A stretch of 64,000 nt of DNA from Streptomyces halobius (GTDB lineage Bacteria > Actinomycetota > Actinomycetes > Streptomycetales > Streptomycetaceae), in contig NZ_CP086322.1 of NCBI RefSeq assembly GCF_023277745.1, positions 1,488,001 through 1,552,000 of the forward strand, written 5' to 3'. The notes under the pieces are model-generated. The model was not told where the DNA came from, made no database searches, and saw only the letters and a program-made list of their open reading frames with translations. The position numbers and the translations under genes are program-made. Positions within the stretch are counted from its first letter, which is position 1, and every line of letters begins with the position of its first letter. Positions 27,241 to 36,065 of this stretch are shown in pieces.

Positions 27241-27996
27241 ATGTGCCGTCACATTGCCTACCTTGGACCGGAGATACCCTTCGGCCAGGTGATCCTCGGC
27301 CCGCCGGACGGTCTGTACCGGCAGTCGTGGGCACCGCGCCGTCAGGTGTACGGCACGGTCAACGCGGACGGCTTCGGCGTCGGCTGGTACGCGCCGGGCG
27401 ACCCGGTGCCCGCCCGGTACCGCAGGGCCGGGCCGATCTGGGCCGACGATCTGCTGCCCGACCTGGCACGAGTGGTGCGCACCGGCGCGCTGCTCGCCGC
27501 CGTACGCGATGCCACCGAGGCGGACGCGGACGCCGAGGCGGCGGCCGCGCCGTTCGCCGCCGGCCGCTATCTGTTCAGCCACAACGGCGCGGTGACCGGC
27601 TGGCCGGACTCGCTGGCGCCGCTGGCCGCCGCTCTCCCTCCGCAGGAGCTGCTGCGGCTGCAGGCCCGCTGCGACACGGCGTTCCTGTGGGCGCTGGTCC
27701 AGCACCGGCTGGCGCTCGGCGACGACCCGGGCACGGCGCTGGCCGGCACCGTCACGGCGGTGGCCGGTGCCGCCCCGGGATCGCGGCTCAACCTGCTGCT
27801 CACCGACGGCACCACCATCGCCGCCACCGCCTACGGCGACACGCTGTGCCACCTGGCCGTTCCCGGAGGCGGCAGGGTCGTCGCCTCCGAGCCGTACGAC
27901 GATTCCCCCCACTGGACCGACGTCCCCGACGGCACCCTGCTCGTCGCCACCCGTACGGACATCCACCTCACCCCGCTCAAGGAGCCCGCTGCGTGA
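27241..27996 (+). CDS. egtC: Ergothioneine biosynthesis amidohydrolase
   Basis: A 251-residue class II glutamine-amidotransferase-like hydrolase that removes the gamma-glutamyl group from hercynylcysteine sulfoxide. The start MCRHIAYLGPEI exposes the catalytic Cys2 after Met removal. NADGFGVGWYAP and FSHNGAVTGW are the family motifs. Its stop overlaps egtD by GTGA. Confidence 0.93.
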   Translation: MCRHIAYLGPEIPFGQVILGPPDGLYRQSWAPRRQVYGTVNADGFGVGWYAPGDPVPARYRRAGPIWADDLLPDLARVVRTGALLAAVRDATEADADAEAAAAPFAAGRYLFSHNGAVTGWPDSLAPLAAALPPQELLRLQARCDTAFLWALVQHRLALGDDPGTALAGTVTAVAGAAPGSRLNLLLTDGTTIAATAYGDTLCHLAVPGGGRVVASEPYDDSPHWTDVPDGTLLVATRTDIHLTPLKEPAA

Positions 27997-28955
27997 GCCC
28001 CCTCACCATCACCCGCACCCTGCCCGTCGACGCCACCGCCGCCGCGCTGCGCGCCGATGTCGCCGACGGCCTGTCCCGTACACCCAAACAGCTGCCGCCC
28101 AAGTGGTTCTACGACGCCCGCGGCAGCGAGCTGTTCGAAGAGATCACCAGACTGCCCGAGTACTACCCCACCCGCGCCGAGCGGGAGATCCTGCTCACCC
28201 GCTCCGCGCATGTCGCGGCGGCCACCGGGGCCCGTACCCTCGTCGAGCTGGGCTCCGGCTCGTCCGACAAGACCCGCCATCTCATCGGCGCGCTGACCGG
28301 CCTGCACACCTATCTCCCCATCGACGTCAGCGAATCCGCGCTGACCGCGGCGGGCGAGGCACTGCTCGCCGAGCACCCCGCACTGACCGTGCACGCACTG
28401 GTCGCCGACTTCCAGCAGGGCATCGCGCTGCCCACGACGCCCGGTCCGCGCCTGCTCGCGTTCCTCGGCGGCACCCTCGGCAATCTGCTCCCCGAGGAGC
28501 GGGCCGCCTTCCTGCGCTCCGTCCACGCCATGCTCGCCCCGGGAGACGCCCTGCTCCTGGGCACCGACCTGGTCAAGGACGAGTCGACGCTCGTCACCGC
28601 GTACGACGACGCCCAGGGCGTGACCGCCGCCTTCAACAAGAACGTCCTCCACGTCATCAACCGCGAGCTGGACGGTGACTTCGACCCGGAGGACTTCGAC
28701 CACGTCGCCCTGTGGAACGCCGAGCAGGAGTGGATCGAGATGCGTCTGCGGGCCCGTACGGACCTGACGGCCAAGATCCCCGCGGTGGACCTGGCGGTGT
28801 CCTTCACCCAGGGCGAGGAGGTACGGACGGAGGTCTCCGCCAAGTTCCGCGAGGACGGTGTGCGTGCCGAACTGGCGGCTGCTGGGCTGGTATTGAGCCA
28901 GTGGTGGACGGACAGCGCGGAACGCTTCGCGCTGTCGCTGTCGTTCCGCGTCTGA
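27993..28955 (+). CDS. egtD: L-histidine N(alpha)-methyltransferase
   Basis: A 320-residue SAM-dependent enzyme that trimethylates histidine to hercynine, the first step of ergothioneine synthesis. PKWFYDARGSELFEEITRLPEYYPTR is the family hallmark, and VELGSGSSDKTRHLI is the SAM site. The GTG start overlaps egtC and has AAGGAG before it. egtE (the lyase) is not in the cluster, which is common for streptomycetes. Confidence 0.94.
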   Translation: MSPLTITRTLPVDATAAALRADVADGLSRTPKQLPPKWFYDARGSELFEEITRLPEYYPTRAEREILLTRSAHVAAATGARTLVELGSGSSDKTRHLIGALTGLHTYLPIDVSESALTAAGEALLAEHPALTVHALVADFQQGIALPTTPGPRLLAFLGGTLGNLLPEERAAFLRSVHAMLAPGDALLLGTDLVKDESTLVTAYDDAQGVTAAFNKNVLHVINRELDGDFDPEDFDHVALWNAEQEWIEMRLRARTDLTAKIPAVDLAVSFTQGEEVRTEVSAKFREDGVRAELAAAGLVLSQWWTDSAERFALSLSFRV

Positions 28956-29032
28956 CTCAGCCGCACCTGACGAAGTTGCATCTGGAGGGGGCGGGCCGGG
29001 GCTCGGATCGGGCGGTTGGCCCGTACCGTTGC

Positions 29033-29121
29033 CCTCTCGCCCCTCGCCCCGGGAGCCAACCCGTCGCCCCGTAGCGTCAGCCTCTCGTCCCTCGTCCCAG
29101 GGGCCGACGCGTCGCCCCGTA
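29033..29121. repeat. Tandem 41-bp direct repeat
   Basis: Two imperfect copies (29033-29073 and 29081-29121) begin CCTCTCG and end CGTCGCCCCGTA. They lie in the 335-base gap after egtD. No gene is seen in the gap. Confidence 0.6.
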
Positions 29122-29138
29122 AAACCTCACCACTACGC

Positions 29139-29167
29139 CCGCCCACCCCCCGAAGGGGGGTGGGCGG
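29139..29167. terminator. Strong hairpin after egtABCD
   Basis: A perfect 13-bp stem (CCGCCCACCCCCC with its complement) closes on a GAA loop. It sits 183 bases after egtD, beyond the tandem repeat. There is no U-tract on the plus strand. It probably terminates the egt transcript. Confidence 0.6.
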
Positions 29168-29290
29168 CGGGGAAAAAACAACAGGGGTGGGTGGGCGGCG
29201 AGGTAAAGGGGACGCCGGTTTCGGTGACTCCGGTCATGATCCGCCGTGGCACCGAACCCCGGTGGCCGATCGTGCATCAGACTGGGTGAA

Positions 29291-30451
29291 ATGTCTGGTC
29301 CGGCGCCTCCCCGGCCGTCCGACGGGGAGGCGCCGGCTGATGCGGCGAGGCGGCAACTGGTGGAGACGAGCGAACACCATCCCGTACCGGCGGAGGGCGC
29401 GGACGACGCGGGCGGGCCGGCCGGGGACCGGGAACCGGACGAACCGCCGTGCCAGGACGGACCGGCCTGTACGGGACACCGCCGGGCCGGTGTTCCGCTG
29501 CGCGTGACGCTGGCGCTCACGCTTCTCACGGTCGTCACGGGCGGTGCGGCGCTGGCGCTCCGGTCCGGGCCGGGTGATCCGTCTCTGGCGCCCGGGGACG
29601 CCGCCAGGGGGACGTACAGCGCCGACCGGGCGGCGGGTGACGCGGCGGCCGCGTCGGTGCTCGCCGGAGGCTACACGGAGCGGCCAGGGCCCCCGGGGAC
29701 GACGCTCCACAGCGGCGCGTCCGCCTCGCCGCCCGCCTCCCGGCCCCCCGTCGCCGCCCCGGCGGCCCCCGCTCCCCCCATCGGCGCCCTCTTCTCCCCC
29801 GCGCCCGATGCCGGCCCCGACGACGCCCCGACGCACCACTGCACCGCGAGCGTGGTGCACTCCCCGGCGGGGGACCTCGTCGCCACCGCCGCGCACTGTG
29901 TGCACGACGGCGGCTTCCGCACCCGGCTGGTGTTCGCACCCGGCCTGCACGACGGGATCGCGCCGTACGGCCTGTGGGTGCCCACCCGGATCGATGTCGA
30001 CCCGCGCTGGATCAGCGACCAGGACCCCGACCATGACGTGGCGTTCCTCAGGGTGCGCAGGGCCGGCCGGGAGGACCGGCGGATCGAGGCCCTGACCGGT
30101 GCCGAACGGATCCGGTTCCACGCGCCGGCCGGGCGCCCGGCGCAGCTGACCGGCTATCCCCTCGACCGGGACACGCCGGTCAGCTGCCGGCACACGGCGG
30201 ACGCGGAAGGGCCGTCCCAGTTCCGCTTTCCCTGCGCCGGATTCCCGGACGGCACGAGCGGCGGGCCGCTGCTCACCGACCTCGATCCGGCCACCGGCAC
30301 CGGCTCGCTGATCGGTGTGATCGGTGGACTGGACGGTGGTGGCGACGACAACACGTCGTACAGCAGCAGGTTCGACGAGGACATTGCCGCGCTCTACCGG
30401 CGAGCGACGACGGCACAGCTGTGGCGCGGCCGCGCGCCACGGCTCCCGTAG
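29291..30451 (+). CDS. Membrane-anchored trypsin-like serine peptidase
   Basis: A 386-residue protein. The cytoplasmic N-terminal 65 residues are acidic and Pro-rich, a single membrane helix lies at about 72-92 (TLALTLLTVVTGGAALAL), and a Pro/Ala linker leads to a trypsin-like domain at about 175-375. The triad is His in TAAHCVHD, Asp in DHDVAFLRV, Ser in DGTSGGPLL; the usual GDSGG is GTSGG. It should face the cell exterior. The ATG at 29291 is chosen because the longer frame runs through GC-rich spacer. The substrate is unknown. Confidence 0.8.
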   Translation: MSGPAPPRPSDGEAPADAARRQLVETSEHHPVPAEGADDAGGPAGDREPDEPPCQDGPACTGHRRAGVPLRVTLALTLLTVVTGGAALALRSGPGDPSLAPGDAARGTYSADRAAGDAAAASVLAGGYTERPGPPGTTLHSGASASPPASRPPVAAPAAPAPPIGALFSPAPDAGPDDAPTHHCTASVVHSPAGDLVATAAHCVHDGGFRTRLVFAPGLHDGIAPYGLWVPTRIDVDPRWISDQDPDHDVAFLRVRRAGREDRRIEALTGAERIRFHAPAGRPAQLTGYPLDRDTPVSCRHTADAEGPSQFRFPCAGFPDGTSGGPLLTDLDPATGTGSLIGVIGGLDGGGDDNTSYSSRFDEDIAALYRRATTAQLWRGRAPRLP

Positions 30452-30458
30452 CGTCGCT

Positions 30459-30474
30459 CCGGGGCCTGCCCCGG
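30459..30474. terminator. Bidirectional hairpin
   Basis: CCGGGGC-CT-GCCCCGG lies in the 41-base gap between convergent peptidase and phospholipase-like genes. Confidence 0.5.
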
Positions 30475-30492
30475 CCGCCGCGGCACGCCGTG

Positions 30493-31527
30493 TCAGGCCC
30501 CGCGCCGTACCACCGTCTGCAGCACGGGCGGCAGCGCATACCAGTCGGCCGTCGCGAAACTCGCGTGCGCCGCGGCGAGTTGACGGACGCGGGCCAGCGC
30601 CTCCGCCTCCGTCGGGTGGGTGCCGTCGATCACCGGCGGGACCTTGTGCGCGTCCGTCATGACCAGGAGGTAGTGGCGGGTGTCGTACCAGGCGGCGTCG
30701 ATGCTGCCGTTCAGGTAGGTGGCGGCGTCGCCGTCGAATACCACGAACCAGGGGCGCAGCGCGGGGTCGGTGTAGCGCTCGCGCGGGTCGCCCGCGGCCG
30801 CGCCGTGCACCGCCGGGAACGCCGTTGCCTGCGCCAGCTTTCCCTGCCGGGCAAGGTTCTTGAGATGGGTGGCGTACTCCACGTCGGTCCACAGCTTGTC
30901 GAACGGGTTGTCCTCCTCGACGGTGCCGGGTATCAGCTCGAACAGGAACTTGCCGGCGAGTTCGGAGCGCGCGGGCCAGGCGCCGGCCCGCGCCGCCTCG
31001 TCCGGTGTGGCGTGGCCCGCGGTCAGGTCCCCGGGGCCGTAGACCGCGTCGCCGAGCTTCTGCCGCACCAGGGCGTCGAACTCGGCGGGTCCACGGCCGC
31101 CCTTGGCGTGGAAACCGTCCTTCATCTCGACCTTGACCATGATCGGCCGGTGGCCGGGGTTGGCGTCGTGCCAGGCCTTCATGTCGGCGAGGCAGCCGCC
31201 GAGGTCCTGGTCACGGTCCTTGGCGCGGAGTTCCGCGACGGTCGAGGCACCCACGCAGTTGTTGTCGTTCCCGAGCGGGGTGCTGTGCGAGACCCGCCAG
31301 GACGAGCCGAACCCGTTGGCCCAGACGTCGATTTCGACGAGCGCGGCACCGGAGTCCAATGCGTCGGCGAAATAGGAATACTTGTCCTTTTCGTAGGCGT
31401 TGTGAACGCCCACGGACGTGCTGGTGTCGTATGTCGTGACGGCCGGCTCGGCCCCCGCCGGTCCGGTCGCCGCGATCACCGCCGCAGTCGCGACAGCGAT
31501 CGTCCCCACGCACCGCGTCTTCTTCAT
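30493..31527 (-). CDS. Secreted phosphatidylinositol-specific phospholipase C1-like protein
   Basis: A 344-residue exported protein with a signal peptide (MKKTRCVGTIAVATAAVIAA, cut near AGA). The TIM-barrel motifs VGVHNAY, ALVEIDVWAN and RVSHSTPLGNDNNCV match the Ca2+-dependent PI-PLC-like family first known from Streptomyces antibioticus. It probably cleaves inositol phospholipids or related phosphodiesters outside the cell. The ATG at 31527 has GGGGAAC before it. It is a single gene. Confidence 0.88.
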   Translation of the reverse strand: MKKTRCVGTIAVATAAVIAATGPAGAEPAVTTYDTSTSVGVHNAYEKDKYSYFADALDSGAALVEIDVWANGFGSSWRVSHSTPLGNDNNCVGASTVAELRAKDRDQDLGGCLADMKAWHDANPGHRPIMVKVEMKDGFHAKGGRGPAEFDALVRQKLGDAVYGPGDLTAGHATPDEAARAGAWPARSELAGKFLFELIPGTVEEDNPFDKLWTDVEYATHLKNLARQGKLAQATAFPAVHGAAAGDPRERYTDPALRPWFVVFDGDAATYLNGSIDAAWYDTRHYLLVMTDAHKVPPVIDGTHPTEAEALARVRQLAAAHASFATADWYALPPVLQTVVRRGA

Positions 31528-31774
31528 GTTCCCCGCTTCCCAGGATTCTTCGGCCGTTCGGCCACTCGTTCCATCGGTCATACGGTCGAGTGGGCAGCAG
31601 CGTACGGGAGTTGCCCCCGGCGGGAACCAGGGGGCGGGGTGCGGGGTGGCCGACAGCAAGGCGGAAGATGTCCCGGATCGGTCACCACAGGTTGACGACA
31701 GCGCCGGTGAAGGACCGATGGCAGGGCGTTGAAAAACCCGATGAGAGGGTTGACAAGAGTTGATGGGAGAGTCG

Positions 31775-32290
31775 ATGACCAGCAAGAGACCGGCAAGCAA
31801 GGGTCCGGCCACGGGGCTGCCACTCGCGGCGGCCGTGCTCACGGGGACGGTCGCGCTCTATATCGCGCTCGTCGCCTTCGGCAATATCACCGACTTCGAC
31901 ACCAATCGGGAGTTCGTCCGCCACGTCCTGGCCATGGACACCACATTCAAGGACGACGACCTGATGTGGCGCGCCGTCACCTCACGCTCGCTGCAGGACA
32001 CCGCTTATCTGGCGATCATCACCTGGGAGGTGCTGGCCGCGGTGGTGCTGGTCGCGGCCACCGGATTGTGGGCGGTCGGCCTACGGAACGGGAACCGCAC
32101 CGCCCGCGCTCGGCAGGTGGCCACCGTGGGGCTGCTGATGGTGCTGTTGCTCTTCGGGGCGGGATTCCTGGCCATCGGTGGCGAGTGGTTCGCGATGTGG
32201 CAGTCCGAGGACTGGAACGGGGTGGAGGCGGCGACCCGGAACTTCACCGTTGCGGGGATCGCTCTGCTGGTGACGCTGCGCTCTGCCTGA
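31775..32290 (+). CDS. DUF2165 membrane protein
   Basis: A 171-residue protein with four membrane helices and the DUF2165 motif FGNITDFDTNREFVRHVLAMDTTF after helix 1. The function of the family is unknown. The ATG at 31775 has GGGAGA 6 bases before it. The last four codons (Leu-Arg-Ser-Ala) and the stop lie inside the left terminal repeat of element E1, so the native C-terminus appears to have been replaced. Confidence 0.85.
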   Translation: MTSKRPASKGPATGLPLAAAVLTGTVALYIALVAFGNITDFDTNREFVRHVLAMDTTFKDDDLMWRAVTSRSLQDTAYLAIITWEVLAAVVLVAATGLWAVGLRNGNRTARARQVATVGLLMVLLLFGAGFLAIGGEWFAMWQSEDWNGVEAATRNFTVAGIALLVTLRSA

Positions 32291-32760
32291 GCCGACATGG
32301 TTGCTCGCCGTTTTCGGCTTCCCGCCGCAGGGGGTTTCGCCTGCGGCGGGCCTGAGCCGACGTTATCGGCTGTCCCGCCATCGCACCTGCGGTGGGCTGT
32401 TGCCGCTGCGCGGGGCTGTTCGGCAGCGGTGCCGGACCTCCGGACTCCGTCCTGCGGACCGGCACCTCCCGAAGGGGTGGGGAAGAAGACCGGTAGGGGT
32501 ACACGTAGCCGGTCATGTACACCTTGTGGACGTGACCACAGGCACCCGACAGACGACATGTGCCCCCACCGGCCTCTTTCCCCCACCGTCGGGAGGATGG
32601 GGGTACCTCCCATGCCCTTCAGGCTATGGGGGAGGGCCGCAGGACGGAGTCCCAAGGCCCGTCACCGCACCCGAAAACCCCACGCCCGCCGCAGGCGCAA
32701 CCCCCACGGCGGGACAGCCGAAAACGGCGAGCAACCCAGCCGGCCTAAGCCGAGCGCAGC
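32275..32760. repeat. E1: 486-bp quasi-palindromic repeat element
   Basis: A non-coding element symmetric about 32517.5. The outermost 45 bp at each end (32275-32319 and 32716-32760) are inverted copies with 38 of 45 matches, the inner 21 identical. A second perfect 16-bp pair lies at 32442-32457 and 32637-32652. Looser matches continue to a central hairpin, TGTGG/CCACA at 32525-32540. It is about 95% identical by eye to part of E2 in reverse. It overlaps the 3' ends of both convergent neighbours and probably acts as their terminator. Confidence 0.85.
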
Positions 32761-35700
32761 GCACCCCCACTCGCTGCGTACACGTCCTCCATGTAGCGCC
32801 CTGACGCAGTCAGTTCCCGCAACCACCTCTCCGACTCCTGCGCCGAAGCCCCCGTGCGCGCCCCGTGCAGCTCCCGGAAGGCGGCCCGGACGCCGGGCGC
32901 CATCCGGCTGCCGTCGCCGCAGACGTACACCCGCGCCCCGGCCTGTAGCAGTTCCCACACCTCGTCGGCCTCAGCGGCGATGCGGTGCTGGACGAAGCGG
33001 TGGCCGTGCTCGGGGCGGGCGCTGAAGACGGGCCGTACGGAGACGGCCCCGGCCGCTTCGGCGGCCGCGAGTTCCGTGGCGTGCAGGAAGTCCGCGGTGC
33101 GGTCGTCGCAGCCGAAGTAGAGCCGCGCGGGGGCGGTCTGGCCTGCGGCGACGCGGTCGGCGACGGCACCGCGGAAGGGGGCGAGCCCGGTGCCTGCCGC
33201 GACCATGATGACGGGCGTGGTGTCGGCCGGGTCGAGTCGGAACGCCGCGCGGCAGGGCTGGACACGGGCCAGCAGGGTGTCGCCGGGCCGCAGCGTGTGC
33301 AGATAGGTCGAGCCGGTGCCGCCGGGCAGCAGCGAGACCATCAGATCGGCGTGCCGGGGGTCGTCGGCGGGCGACGACGAGAGGGAGTAGTGCCGGATGC
33401 GCAGTGGCGGCAGCAGTTCCAGGATCGTGGGCCAGGGCAGTGCGCCGCGCAGCGCCGGGTGTGCCTCGATCAGTTCGATCAGGGTGCACGGGTCGTCCTC
33501 GGCGATGGTCTCCAGGGCCAGGCGCTCGGGCGGGCAGGGATTGTGCGCGGCGAGTACCGCGCGCTGCCGGGGTGTTGGCCGGCTTCCCAACTCCAGGTGA
33601 CGAGTGAGGAGTTGGCGTACGGACAGGGGTCGGTCGACGGGGAGGGTGTCGCGGCCGGGGTGTGCTGAGTGCAGCGCGAGAACGGTGTCCAGGTCGACGC
33701 CGAGGGCGCTCGCCGCACGCTCGACGGCGGCCGGGGTGTTGGCCGGCAGTACCGCCAGATGGTCGGCGGTGCGGTAGCTGACGCTCTCGGGCAGTGCGAT
33801 CCGCAGGAAGCGCTTGGGCCGTGGCCGGCCCGGTGCCGTGAGGTCGGATGCCTCGGTGACGGTCATCGGGACGAGGTCGTGCCGGGCGGCCAGTGCGTCC
33901 AGCGGCCCGCCGGCGACCTCTGTAACGGTGTAACAGGTCTCCTCGACGGCCGGAGCGCTCGCGCCGGCGCCGGCCGGATCGCCGTACCGCGTCAGCAGCT
34001 GGGTGCGCAGTGCGGCGGTGAACTCCTGCACGGTGCCGCTGAGATCGCCGGAGGCGTCGGCCTCGGCGCGCGGCAGCAGCCGCCGCGCACCCAGCGCGTC
34101 GAGCCGGTCGTCGATGAGGGTCGGCACCTGCTGGTAGGTCGCGGGCCAGTTGCGGTCGCCGACGCCCAGGACGGCGTACGGCACCTGAGCGGCGGCGCCG
34201 TCGGGCGCGGTGTTGAGCCAACGGACGAAGGCGGCCGCGTCATCGGTGGGCTGACCGTTGTAGGAGGCGGCGACGATGACGACGGGCCGGTCGCCGGGCA
34301 GCCCGCCGGCCTGCGCGTCCAGGGGTGCCACATCGGTGGCGAAGCCCAGGCCGGCCGCCTCGTCGGCGATCCGCTCGGCGAACTCGCGGCAGGTGCCGTA
34401 GTTGGTGCCGTGCAGCAGGAGCAGTCCGGTCCCCTGCGGGACGCGGGTCGGCAGACCGTCGTCCGCCGCCGGGGCGGCGGCGGTCGCGCTGCCGGGGAGT
34501 ACGGCGAGCGCGGCGCGGGTCGCGGCCCGGTCCTCGGGTGTCCGCGCGGCCAGGGTGAGCGTGAACCCGTCGGGCTTGAGGGTGAGCGTCTCCTTGATGC
34601 GCAGCCGGTAGTCGGTGTGGTCGATCAGCCGGTAGCGGTGCACCAGGAGGGCGAGCAGCATGGTCGCCTCGTGCAGCGCGAACTGCCGCCCGATACAGGC
34701 GCGTTCACCGGTCCCGAACGGTTTGTACGCATGCGGCGAGCGGGCCGCCTCGGCCTCCGGGCTGAAGCGGGACGGGTCGAACAGCCCGGGGTTGTCGCCC
34801 CAGGACGGGTCGCGGTGCAGCATCGGTGTGAGCACCGTGATCAGATCCCCCGCCCGCACGGGGTAGCGGCCGCCGAGCAGGGTGTCCGCACGGGCCTGGC
34901 GGGTGAAGGCGGCGGCCGTCGGCCACAGCCGGAGCGCCTCGTTGAGGACCTGCCGGGTGAACGGAAGCCGCCCGATGTCCTCGAAGGACGGGGCGGGGTC
35001 GGGGTCGTCGCCCCACAGTTCGTCGGCCTCACGCTGGGCCATCCGCAGCGCGACCGGGTCCTTGAGCAGGTGGTACAGCGCGAAGGAGAGGGCCCCCGAG
35101 GTGGTCTCGTGACCGGCGATCAGGAAGGTGATGACCTGGTTGCGGATATTGGCGAGGTCGAGGGTGGGGCCGTCGCCGGCGCCTCCCCCTTCCGTCGCGC
35201 CGAGCATCAGGCCCAGCAGATCGTCGTCGCCGGTCTCGCCGCTCGCGGTCCTGGCGGCGATGACCTCGTCGACGACGGACGCGAGGTAGTCCGCGTCGAC
35301 GCGGAACGCGGCGTCCTCCTCGGAGTGGTCGGCGCCGGGCTTACGGGCGAACTTGGTCATGCTCCACTGGAGGCAGCGCACCATCGACTCGACGAACGGA
35401 TGCGGGGTGTCGCGGGCGAACGACTCGAAGTCGAAGCCGAAACCGGCCAGCCCGATGGTGTCCAGCGTCATCCGGGTCATGTCGTCCGCGACATCCAGGG
35501 ATGTGCCGTCGGCCACCCGTCGGTCCCAGCCGGCCATGACCCGGCGGGCGACCTTGAGCATCGCCGGGTGATAGGTGCGCATCGAGCCGAGCGCGAAGGC
35601 GGGCATCAGGACCTTGTGCGCCTTGGCCCAGTTCGGCTCGTCGTTGTAGGCGGTGAACAGACCGTCACCGGCGAACTCCCGGACGTCCTCCAGAACCACC

Positions 35701-35936
35701 GACACCCCCTTGGCGAAGCGGCTCTCGTCGGCGATTTCGGTGACCAGCTCCAGCGAGGAGACGAACAGCGTCTCCCGGTCGTTGAGCTTTCGCCTGAACA
35801 ACGGGCCGTGGACCCGTGCGAGGTCCATGGCCTGCTGGATGGGTGTCGTGGTGAGACCCGCCGCCGAGATGTCGGCGACCGGTATGCCGTTGTCAGCGGC
35901 GGGTTCATCGGTGCGGAGCGCGATGGTGTCGATCAT
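32745..35936 (-). CDS. Self-sufficient cytochrome P450/NADPH reductase (CYP102 type)
   Basis: A 1063-residue fusion monooxygenase, probably hydroxylating fatty acids or similar chains. The P450 domain (about 1-455) has the I-helix AGHETTSGAL, the ExxR motif EALRLWP, and the heme loop FGTGERACIGR with its Cys ligand. The FMN flavodoxin domain (about 510-660) starts LLLLHGTNYGTCREFA. The FAD/NADPH domain (about 690-1063) contains RHYSLSSSP and VAAGTGLAPFRG. The length and order match BM3-like CYP102 enzymes. The start VID.. uses ATG at 35936. The tail Ala-Ser-Gly-Gly-Ala-Leu-Arg-Ser-Ala comes partly from E1. It is divergent from a PAS-HTH regulator. Confidence 0.93.
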   Translation of the reverse strand: MIDTIALRTDEPAADNGIPVADISAAGLTTTPIQQAMDLARVHGPLFRRKLNDRETLFVSSLELVTEIADESRFAKGVSVVLEDVREFAGDGLFTAYNDEPNWAKAHKVLMPAFALGSMRTYHPAMLKVARRVMAGWDRRVADGTSLDVADDMTRMTLDTIGLAGFGFDFESFARDTPHPFVESMVRCLQWSMTKFARKPGADHSEEDAAFRVDADYLASVVDEVIAARTASGETGDDDLLGLMLGATEGGGAGDGPTLDLANIRNQVITFLIAGHETTSGALSFALYHLLKDPVALRMAQREADELWGDDPDPAPSFEDIGRLPFTRQVLNEALRLWPTAAAFTRQARADTLLGGRYPVRAGDLITVLTPMLHRDPSWGDNPGLFDPSRFSPEAEAARSPHAYKPFGTGERACIGRQFALHEATMLLALLVHRYRLIDHTDYRLRIKETLTLKPDGFTLTLAARTPEDRAATRAALAVLPGSATAAAPAADDGLPTRVPQGTGLLLLHGTNYGTCREFAERIADEAAGLGFATDVAPLDAQAGGLPGDRPVVIVAASYNGQPTDDAAAFVRWLNTAPDGAAAQVPYAVLGVGDRNWPATYQQVPTLIDDRLDALGARRLLPRAEADASGDLSGTVQEFTAALRTQLLTRYGDPAGAGASAPAVEETCYTVTEVAGGPLDALAARHDLVPMTVTEASDLTAPGRPRPKRFLRIALPESVSYRTADHLAVLPANTPAAVERAASALGVDLDTVLALHSAHPGRDTLPVDRPLSVRQLLTRHLELGSRPTPRQRAVLAAHNPCPPERLALETIAEDDPCTLIELIEAHPALRGALPWPTILELLPPLRIRHYSLSSSPADDPRHADLMVSLLPGGTGSTYLHTLRPGDTLLARVQPCRAAFRLDPADTTPVIMVAAGTGLAPFRGAVADRVAAGQTAPARLYFGCDDRTADFLHATELAAAEAAGAVSVRPVFSARPEHGHRFVQHRIAAEADEVWELLQAGARVYVCGDGSRMAPGVRAAFRELHGARTGASAQESERWLRELTASGRYMEDVYAASGGALRSA

Positions 35937-36065
35937 GCCTCCAGCGTGACCGGCCCGGTGCATGGGTCTGTACCGGACAACTGCATGATTGTGCAGTGGA
36001 TTTTCGCGGCCGGATCTTGCGGACGCACGGGAAATAGGGCACTGGACGACGGGGATGCCGAGGGC

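Noticed and set aside
29139..29167. Hairpin as an IS end
   Set aside because: No matching partner repeat or transposase nearby; it fits a terminator better.
32290..32744. Short frames inside E1 and E2 as genes
   Set aside because: They exist on both strands, follow the palindrome, lack ribosome sites and have low-complexity products.
33669..36065. Long N-terminal extension of the PAS-HTH frame
   Set aside because: It runs antisense to the CYP102-type gene with Gly/Arg/Val-rich shadow composition; only the part from 36066 is coding.
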